A stretch of 44,441 bases of DNA from Bacteroidaceae bacterium (GTDB lineage Bacteria; Bacteroidota; Bacteroidia; Bacteroidales; Bacteroidaceae), in NCBI GenBank assembly GCA_017524545.1, contig JAFXVN010000082.1, forward strand, positions 1 to 44,441, read 5' to 3'. Below the pieces are notes generated by a model. It saw only the letters and a program-made list of their open reading frames with translations, was not told the origin of the DNA and did no database searches. The translations under genes and the position numbers were made by a program. Shown here one piece after another: positions 32,872 through 39,130 of this stretch; the first letter of the stretch is position 1; the number at the start of each line of letters is the position of its first letter.

Positions 32872-34260
32872 ATGCAATATTATAGCACAAATGGCAAGGC
32901 ACAGCTTGCCACACTGGAGAAAGCTGTCGTCAAAGGACTGGCAGAGGACAGAGGTCTCTATATGCCCGAGCGCATCAAGCCGCTCCCCAAGGCGTTCTTC
33001 GACAACATTCAGAACATGTCGCTCCAAGAGATTGCCTATCAGGTGGCCGACTGCTTCTTCGGAGAAGACGTAGATGCCGAGAGCCTTCGCAGGATTGTCA
33101 ACGACACACTCTCCTTCGACATACCACTCGTAAAAGTTGAAAAGGTGAAAGGGTTAAAAGGTGAAAAGGACCCCGAAATCTACAGCCTCGAACTCTTCCA
33201 CGGCCCTACCCTCGCCTTCAAGGATGTCGGTGCCCGCTTCATGGCACGATTGCTGCAATACTTTGTAAATCGTAAATCGTCAAATAGTAAATGCATCAAT
33301 GTCCTTGTTGCCACCAGCGGCGACACGGGTTCTGCCGTTGCCAACGGCTTCCTCGGTGTGGATGGCATCCACGTCTATGTGCTCTATCCGAAGGGGAAGG
33401 TCAGCCCCATTCAGGAGTGCCAGTTTACAACACTGGGGCAGAACATCACAGCTATTGAGGTGGACGGTGTCTTCGACGACTGCCAAGCTTTGGTGAAGAG
33501 TGCCTTTATGGACGAGGAGCTTAACGCACACATGAAGCTCACTTCTGCCAACAGTATCAACGTGGCCCGTTTCCTGCCCCAAAGCTTCTACTACTTCTAT
33601 GCTTACGCGCAACTGAAAAAGACCCTCTCTAACTCTCCCTTAAAGGGAGAGGACAACACCCTCCCTTTAAGGGAGGGCCGGGGTGGGTCTATTGTTTGCT
33701 GTGTCCCTTCTGGCAACTTCGGCAACATCTGCTCCGCGCTCTTCGGCAAGCGCATGGGACTCCCCATCGACCGCTTCATTGCAGCCAACAATGCCAACGA
33801 TGTCTTCTACAACTACTTGCAGACGGGGCATTACATGCCAAGGCCAAGCGTGCAGACCATTGCCAATGCGATGGACGTGGGAGACCCCAGCAACTTCGCC
33901 CGCATCCTCGACCTCTACGGCGGGAGCCACGCAGCCATCTGTCGCGACATCAGCGGTGCCACCTACAGCGACGAACAGATAGCCCAGACGATGCGCCAAT
34001 GCCTTTCCGAGACAGGCTATCAGCTCGACCCGCATGGAGCCTGCGGCTACCGTGCGCTCCAGGAAGGCTTGCGCGAGGGGGAAGTGGGCTTCTTCCTTGA
34101 AACGGCGCATCCCGCCAAGTTCAAGCAAGTGGTGGACGGCATCTGCGGTGGCGACGTAGCCATCCCCGACCGCCTGCAGGCCTTTATGAAAGGCGAGAAG
34201 CAAAGCCTCCCCATGAGCAAGGACTTCCGCGACTTCAAGGATTTCCTCTTAAGTAATTAA
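32872..34260 (+). CDS. thrC: Threonine synthase with three repeat insertions
   Basis: A 462-residue PLP enzyme that converts O-phosphohomoserine to threonine. The N-terminus MQYYSTNGKAQLATLEKAVVKGLAEDRGLYMPE is typical. The PLP lysine lies in GPTLAFKDVGARFMARLL, and the phosphate-binding VATSGDTGSAVANGF and CCVPSGNFGN are intact. Compared with usual lengths of about 430, it has three in-frame additions: VEKVKGLKGEK words at 33131-33170, NRKSSNSK words at 33265-33292, and a family A double hairpin at 33620-33690 (KTLSNSPLKGEDNTLPLREGRGGS). All are between, not within, the conserved motifs. Last biosynthetic gene of the operon. Confidence 0.97.
   Translation: MQYYSTNGKAQLATLEKAVVKGLAEDRGLYMPERIKPLPKAFFDNIQNMSLQEIAYQVADCFFGEDVDAESLRRIVNDTLSFDIPLVKVEKVKGLKGEKDPEIYSLELFHGPTLAFKDVGARFMARLLQYFVNRKSSNSKCINVLVATSGDTGSAVANGFLGVDGIHVYVLYPKGKVSPIQECQFTTLGQNITAIEVDGVFDDCQALVKSAFMDEELNAHMKLTSANSINVARFLPQSFYYFYAYAQLKKTLSNSPLKGEDNTLPLREGRGGSIVCCVPSGNFGNICSALFGKRMGLPIDRFIAANNANDVFYNYLQTGHYMPRPSVQTIANAMDVGDPSNFARILDLYGGSHAAICRDISGATYSDEQIAQTMRQCLSETGYQLDPHGACGYRALQEGLREGEVGFFLETAHPAKFKQVVDGICGGDVAIPDRLQAFMKGEKQSLPMSKDFRDFKDFLLSN
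33131..33292 (+). repeat. Two family B word insertions inside thrC
   Basis: 33131-33170 is GTTGAAAA/GGTGAAA/GGTTAAAA words. 33265-33292 is GTAAATC/GTCAAATA words, 21 bases of which are identical to 4811-4831 in the rlmD leader. They sit on either side of the PLP-lysine motif, in frame. Confidence 0.8.
33620..33690 (+). repeat. Family A palindromic element inside thrC (double hairpin)
   Basis: Same build as the rlmD copy: AGACCC/GGGTCT ends, CTCTCCC-TTAAA-GGGAGAG and CCCTCCC-TTTAA-GGGAGGG hairpins. It is 71 bases against 68 in rlmD, the difference being one codon between the hairpins. Confidence 0.9.
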
Positions 34261-34303
34261 GAATTAAGAGTTATCTTGCCTTAGGTCAGGCGCAGGCGGA
34301 ACA

Positions 34304-35512
34304 ATGGTCAACGATAAACTTTGGAACTCGAACTACATAAAGGCATGTAGCGCGAACTTCATGCTCTACTTCTCCTTTATGGTGGTGACACCGCTCTTCC
34401 CGCTATACCTGAGCGAGGTGTTCGGTGCCACGAAGGACGAGACGGGCATGGTCTTGAGCGGCTATACCATCACAGCCCTACTTGTCCGTCCCTTCAGCGG
34501 CTTCCTGGTCGATTCTTTCCCCCGGAAACTTATCCTGCTCGTCTGCTACGGACTCTTCTTCCTGCTTTTCGGCGGCTATCTTGTGGCAGGCTCGCTGCTC
34601 TCCTTCTGCATCCTGCGCACGCTCCACGGCGCACCGATGGGAGCCACCACTGTAGCCCAAAGCACCATCGCCATCGATGTGCTCCCCTCCTGCCGAAGAG
34701 CCGAGGGCATAGGCTACTATGGCATGAGCAACAACCTCGGCACAGCCATCGCCCCGACAATCGGGATGCTCATCTACCAGTGGACAGCCAGCTACGACAT
34801 CATCTTCCTCCTCTCCTTCATCACGGCAGGCGTGGGCTTCGCCATCAACTGCACGCTAAAGCCCCCCTCTAAATCCCCCTTAAAGGGGGAGAAGCGTGGC
34901 ACTTCCCCTTCAAGGGGAGGATGGGTAGGGTCTTTCGACCGCTTCCTCCTGCTGAAGGGATGGCCCGAAGCGCTCTGCATTGCCGCCTACAGCTTTTCAT
35001 ACGGTGTGGTGAGCACCTACATAGCCATCTATGCGAAGGAGGAGCTGGGCATGGGGGCAGGCACAGGACTTTTCTTCACCCTGCTTTGTGTGGGTCTCAT
35101 ATCGAGCCGCCTAATCGGGGCAAGAGGATTGAAGCAGGGGCGTGTGGCAGAGAACGCCTCCCACGGCGTGCTCATCTCCCTCTTTGGCTACCTGCTTTTC
35201 GCATCGCTTCACAACGTGTGGGGCTTCTACGGAGCCGCCCTCATCGTGGGTCTTGGCAACGGGCACATGTTCCCCGCCTTCCAGACGATGTTCATCAACC
35301 TGGCTCCGAACTCGCAGCGCGGCACTGCCAACAGCACCCTGTACACCGCTTGGGAGACAGGCGTCGGGCTGGGCATCATCCTTGGCGGCATAGCGGCGGA
35401 GCAGTTCTCCTACGGCACCGCCTTCTGGATAGCCTGGGTAGGGAACGCCCTGGGTGCCGTCCTCTTCTTCGTCTTCGCCCGGGGACACTTCCTCAAGAAT
35501 AAACTGAGATAA
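34304..35512 (+). CDS. MFS transporter
   Basis: A 402-residue inner-membrane transporter of the major facilitator superfamily with twelve predicted helices in two halves. The cytoplasmic loop between helices 2 and 3 reads GFLVDSFPRKLIL, a degenerate form of the MFS motif A. TLHGAPMGATTVAQS and YYGMSNNLGTAIAPTIGM are typical of drug- or metabolite-exporter types. The substrate is unknown; position 43 bases after thrC allows co-transcription but does not prove a link to threonine. The central loop carries a family A element (34861-34933), read as PPSKSPLKGEKRGTSPSRGG (about 186-210), where an insertion is least harmful. A family C repeat follows the gene. Confidence 0.9.
   Translation: MVNDKLWNSNYIKACSANFMLYFSFMVVTPLFPLYLSEVFGATKDETGMVLSGYTITALLVRPFSGFLVDSFPRKLILLVCYGLFFLLFGGYLVAGSLLSFCILRTLHGAPMGATTVAQSTIAIDVLPSCRRAEGIGYYGMSNNLGTAIAPTIGMLIYQWTASYDIIFLLSFITAGVGFAINCTLKPPSKSPLKGEKRGTSPSRGGWVGSFDRFLLLKGWPEALCIAAYSFSYGVVSTYIAIYAKEELGMGAGTGLFFTLLCVGLISSRLIGARGLKQGRVAENASHGVLISLFGYLLFASLHNVWGFYGAALIVGLGNGHMFPAFQTMFINLAPNSQRGTANSTLYTAWETGVGLGIILGGIAAEQFSYGTAFWIAWVGNALGAVLFFVFARGHFLKNKLR
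34861..34933 (+). repeat. Family A palindromic element inside the MFS gene
   Basis: Two hairpins, TCCCCCTTAAAGGGGGA and CCCCTTCAAGGGG, with CCCCCTCT at the left and GGGTAGGGTC at the right. Diverged from but colinear with the rlmD and thrC copies. In frame. Confidence 0.85.
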
Positions 35513-35537
35513 CCAGGAAAGCAAACTCTCCTTGGCT

Positions 35538-35657
35538 ACAAACCCTTTGCCGCTGCCCATAAAAGTCTGTGCAGCGAGCCTACAAACTATTTTCAAGCCT
35601 TGAAAATATATTATCAAACCTTGAAAATAATTATATAGCACGCCTAAATGGGTTTTG
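35538..35657. repeat. Family C element with two 21-base palindromes
   Basis: Units TATTTTCAAGCCTTGAAAATA (35588-35608) and a one-step variant (35609-35629). The left flank GCAGCGAGCCTA also occurs, reversed, at 16117-16134, and ends ACAAACCC/GGGTTTTG resemble those of the 16 kb element. It fills the gap 35513-35713 after the MFS gene. Confidence 0.85.
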
Positions 35658-35713
35658 CATCTGCCACTTCGGAATTATATTCCCTGTTACGGACATTTTT
35701 TTAGCCTGATTTC

Positions 35714-35745
35714 TTTGCTTTTTTTGCAGGAAAAGTGTAACTTTG
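35714..35745 (+). promoter_or_regulatory. Promoter of the GH31 cluster
   Basis: TTTG (35714-35717), 20 bases, TAACTTTG (35738-35745): full match to the Bacteroidetes pattern, 21 bases before the start codon. Confidence 0.85.
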
Positions 35746-35766
35746 CACACAAAAGAAGCAAAAACG

Positions 35767-38121
35767 ATGAAGTATCTAAGATGTAAGTCTAATGTCGTGC
35801 GGCGCACGATGAGACTTTTTTTGTGTGTCGTTCTGTTGGCGTCGCTGCCATTGAGGGCAGAGGATGTGCTTAACCCCGTGGCAGACCCGGCGGCGGTCGT
35901 CACATCGGGGAATGTCCGTTTCACTGTGCTCACCAGCCGTATGATTCGCATTCAGTACAGCGCGACGGCTCAGTTTGAGGACCGCGCCACGTTTGCCATT
36001 GTCAACCGTCGTCTGCCTGTGCCTGCATATACGACCGAGGAGGCCGACGGCTATCTCTACATCCGAACCGAGGACGTCACGCTCCGCTACAAAGTGGGCA
36101 GCGTCTTCAAGGCTACGGACAAGAAGCCCGACAACCTGATGGTCACATTCCAGATGAACGGACGCACCGTAACCTGGTATCCCGGCAAGGACGACTCGAT
36201 GAATCTGCTCGGCACAAACCGCACTTTAGATGGCGCTTGGGGCGACAATAAGCGACAAAACCTTGAGAAAGGCCTCCTGTCGCGAGCAGGCTGGAGCATC
36301 ATCGACGAGAGTCCCGCCATGTTGAGAGGCGATGGAAGCACGACATACGCTTTTGAGCCAAAGGAAGAGGGCATCACCTGGTGGGCGAATCCTGTTGACA
36401 AGAGCGCCATTGACTGGTACTTCCTCGGCTACGGACATAAATATAAGGAATGTCTGGGCGACTACACGAAGGTGGGAGGCCGTGTGCCGATACCTCCGAA
36501 GTATATCCTCGGCTACTGGTACAGCCGCTACTGGGCATATACGCAAAGCGAGTTCCAGCAGATTGTGCGCGATGTGGAGAACAACGACATTCCGATGGAT
36601 GTCATCATCATGGATATGGACTGGCACAAGAGCGGCTGGACGGGCTGGAGCTGGAACACGTCTCGCATCCCCAATCCCAAAGGACTCATCAACTACTTTC
36701 ACAATCATGGTCTGAAGACAGCCCTCAACCTTCACCCCTCCGACGGTGTCTCCACCAAAGAGGATTACTACAGCGCCATGGCCGCCGACCTGGGCGACAC
36801 ATCGGGCGAGACGCTGAAATGGAAGGTGGAGGACTACAACTATATGAAGGCACTCTTCAAGGACGTCATTCGTCCGCACGAGCAGGAAGGTGTCGATTTC
36901 TGGTGGCTCGACTGGCAGCAGGCACTCACCGTAGGCAAACACGGGCAGGAGAAGGACTATACGCCCGCCGAAGGCTCCGAGACGCTGGGCGAGACCTTCT
37001 GGTGCAACCACACCTTCTTCGAGGACATGCAGAAGAACCGCCCCGAACTGCGTCCCGTCATCTACCACCGCTGGGGCGGCCTCGGTTCGCACCGCTACCC
37101 TATCTGTTTCTCGGGCGACACGTGGGCGGCATGGTCCATGCTTGGCTACGAGATATTCTTCACCAGCAATGCCAGCAACGTCCTCTATGACTATTGGGGG
37201 CACGACCTCGGCGGGCATCAGGGCGGCAACAACGACCCGGAACTCCTGCTGCGCTGGCTCCAGTTCGGTGCCTACACACCCATCTTCCGCACACACGCCA
37301 CGAACAACAGCAGCTTGGAGCGCCGCATCTGGAAATACAGCAACTTCACACAGCTGCGCGAGGCCGTGCGTCTGCGCTATAAGCTGTTCCCCTACATCTA
37401 CACCGCTGCACGCGAGACTTACGACACAGGCATCGGCATGAACCGCCCCCTCTACTACGACTACCCCGAAGACGGCAATGCCTACATCTTTGAGGACGAG
37501 TACATGTTTGGCGGTGACATGCTTGTGGCGCCCATCTACACGCCGCAGGAGAATGGCTACGCTGGTCGGCAGGTATGGCTTCCCGGCAAGGGAGAGAAGT
37601 GGTGGGACGTGACGCGGTCGCGCCTCGTCGGTGGCGGACAGACTTTCTATGCAAGCTATACGCTCGACGAGATTCCTGTCTTTTATCGTGCAGGCAGCGT
37701 CATCCCCTTCTATCCCGTACAGCGCACCGTAGTCAAAGACCCGGGCGAAATCATCCTGAAAGTTGTGCCTGGAGCAAGCGGCGAAGGCAAGTTCTATGAA
37801 GACAAGGGCGACAACCAAGACTATAAAGGCAATGCCTGGGCAATGACCACTTTCATACAGAACCGCACCGAGAACAATGTCACGCTAACCATTGGCAGAC
37901 GCAAAGGCAGCTTCGACGGAATGCCGACCCAAAGGAAATGGACAGTGCAGTTCCTCGGCACACCGTCGTTCTTCGCAGAAAGCATCACCGTCAATGGCAA
38001 TCCTGTCGATGACTCAGCTCTCCAGTTCGATGCCTCGACAGGCACACTAACCATCACCATCAGCACCGACAACCTCTCCCAACCCATCACCATCAGCATC
38101 CCGCTGGGCGAAATGGCATAG
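35767..38121 (+). CDS. Secreted GH31 family glycosidase (first copy)
   Basis: A 784-residue exported glycoside hydrolase family 31 enzyme. The signal peptide follows a basic start (RRTMRLFLCVVLLASLPLRA). An N-terminal beta-sandwich leads to the barrel with KYILGYWYSRYWAY, MDMDWHKSGWTGWSWN, nucleophile aspartate in FWWLDWQQ (Asp382) and acid/base aspartate in CFSGDTWAAW (Asp451), then GHDLGGHQGG. C-terminal beta domains follow. GH31 covers alpha-glucosidase and alpha-xylosidase among others; the WWLDWQQ form differs from the WNDMNEP form of the second copy, so the two probably have different substrates. ATG at 35767 is preferred because the earlier in-frame codon at 35743 lies in the promoter. 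Confidence 0.93.
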   Translation: MKYLRCKSNVVRRTMRLFLCVVLLASLPLRAEDVLNPVADPAAVVTSGNVRFTVLTSRMIRIQYSATAQFEDRATFAIVNRRLPVPAYTTEEADGYLYIRTEDVTLRYKVGSVFKATDKKPDNLMVTFQMNGRTVTWYPGKDDSMNLLGTNRTLDGAWGDNKRQNLEKGLLSRAGWSIIDESPAMLRGDGSTTYAFEPKEEGITWWANPVDKSAIDWYFLGYGHKYKECLGDYTKVGGRVPIPPKYILGYWYSRYWAYTQSEFQQIVRDVENNDIPMDVIIMDMDWHKSGWTGWSWNTSRIPNPKGLINYFHNHGLKTALNLHPSDGVSTKEDYYSAMAADLGDTSGETLKWKVEDYNYMKALFKDVIRPHEQEGVDFWWLDWQQALTVGKHGQEKDYTPAEGSETLGETFWCNHTFFEDMQKNRPELRPVIYHRWGGLGSHRYPICFSGDTWAAWSMLGYEIFFTSNASNVLYDYWGHDLGGHQGGNNDPELLLRWLQFGAYTPIFRTHATNNSSLERRIWKYSNFTQLREAVRLRYKLFPYIYTAARETYDTGIGMNRPLYYDYPEDGNAYIFEDEYMFGGDMLVAPIYTPQENGYAGRQVWLPGKGEKWWDVTRSRLVGGGQTFYASYTLDEIPVFYRAGSVIPFYPVQRTVVKDPGEIILKVVPGASGEGKFYEDKGDNQDYKGNAWAMTTFIQNRTENNVTLTIGRRKGSFDGMPTQRKWTVQFLGTPSFFAESITVNGNPVDDSALQFDASTGTLTITISTDNLSQPITISIPLGEMA

Positions 38122-38214
38122 ACCATAGTTTAGTTCATAGTCCATAGTTCATAGTTATGAAACGCATATTACTATTTCTTATTTTTCACTCTTCACTCTT
38201 CACTCTTCACTTTG
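38120..38214 (+). repeat. Word repeats forming the leader and signal-peptide codons
   Basis: 38120-38156 is GTTCATA/GTCCATA words (period 9) running into the ATG. 38182-38214 is four TCACTCTT words (period 8) encoding the hydrophobic core of the signal peptide. Confidence 0.8.
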
Positions 38215-39104
38215 CTTTTGCTCAGTCACGCCTTTATGTTCGCGGCTCTGCTGTCCCGGGCGGCGTACAGGAGCTGACGCGCTTCTCGACGAGCACAAGC
38301 GGCCGCTACACGTTCAAGTTCCACGGCAAACTGCTTCCCGGTAATCTCTACGTCACCACGACCGATGCGCCGAGAGCCGCATCCCGCTACTATGCCCCCA
38401 AACTCGTCGATACCAATATCGTCACGGACAAGATGGCATACACCCAGAAAACCGACAGCATCGGCGCAGAATGGGCAGTACTCTTCGAGGCAGACAACTA
38501 CCGCTTCACCGTCGATGTCTATAACAAACAGCTTACCGGCGAACTCTTTGCCCCCTGGTATGAGGCATGGATTTGCGGTGGCTGTGTGGAGGACGAGCAG
38601 GGCAAAGGCATCTCCGGCCAGGAGGGACACTGGCAAATATCCTCCGGCAAGCAGATGGAACAGAGCTGGAACGACCCGAATGTCTTCGAGTGGACGGGGC
38701 TGCTGAAGAACTATTCCTACAATCAGGAGCCGAAGCGCTTCAAGATAAACGGGCAGTATGGCTGGGGGCCGAAGGTGTTGCATCCCTTCACGCAGGATGC
38801 CTCCATCCTAACAGCAAAACAGGTGTGGTACAACGGCTCGGAGGACTACAAATGGGCCATCAGCAAGGACGGCTACTATCACATCAAAATCAATGTCTTT
38901 GAAGAGACCATCACGGCAGAGTATCTTGGTGAAGAGGAGCCGGACGGCATCAAGGAATTGGACAATTGGACAATTGGACAATCTGACAATTGTGAAATTG
39001 AGAAATTGTCAAATGGTCAAATTTATAACCTTGCAGGCCAGCGTCTCGCCAAGCCTCAGCCTGGCCTGAACATCATTAACGGCAGAAAGGTTCTGATAAA
39101 GTAA
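38157..39104 (+). CDS. SusE/SusF-like secreted protein with repeat-derived signal peptide
   Basis: A 315-residue exported protein with no catalytic motif seen. Two tandem beta domains (about 24-125, TSTSGRYTFKFHGKLLPGNLYVTT; about 127-260, EAWICGGCVEDEQGKG...WGPKVLHPF...YYHIKINVFEETITAEYL) resemble the starch-binding modules of SusE/SusF-type proteins, but there is no lipobox. It ends in the tail IYNLAGQRL...GLNIINGRKVLIK. The signal peptide core (FHSSLFTLHFAFA) is encoded by TCACTCTT words at 38182-38214, and the tail linker (38961-39022) by GACAATTG/AAATTGTC words. The start ATG directly follows ATAGTTC words. Flanked by two GH31 genes, probably one operon. Carbohydrate binding is inference. 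Confidence 0.78.
   Translation: MKRILLFLIFHSSLFTLHFAFAQSRLYVRGSAVPGGVQELTRFSTSTSGRYTFKFHGKLLPGNLYVTTTDAPRAASRYYAPKLVDTNIVTDKMAYTQKTDSIGAEWAVLFEADNYRFTVDVYNKQLTGELFAPWYEAWICGGCVEDEQGKGISGQEGHWQISSGKQMEQSWNDPNVFEWTGLLKNYSYNQEPKRFKINGQYGWGPKVLHPFTQDASILTAKQVWYNGSEDYKWAISKDGYYHIKINVFEETITAEYLGEEEPDGIKELDNWTIGQSDNCEIEKLSNGQIYNLAGQRLAKPQPGLNIINGRKVLIK
38961..39022 (+). repeat. GACAATTG-word insertion in the C-terminal linker of the SusE/F-like protein
   Basis: TTGGACAA words (period 8) followed by AAATTGTC/AAATGGTC words, i.e. an imperfect inverted pair, coding for ELDNWTIGQSDNCEIEKLSNGQ in frame before the conserved tail. Confidence 0.8.
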
Positions 39105-39130
39105 AATCCAAACAACTAACAACAATACAC

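Noticed and set aside
36226-37818. A 530-residue open frame on the - strand, with similar ones at 9462-10682, 29612-31147 and 39149-40066
   Set aside because: All are antisense to genes with clear catalytic motifs and resemble no protein family; they are codon-bias shadows.
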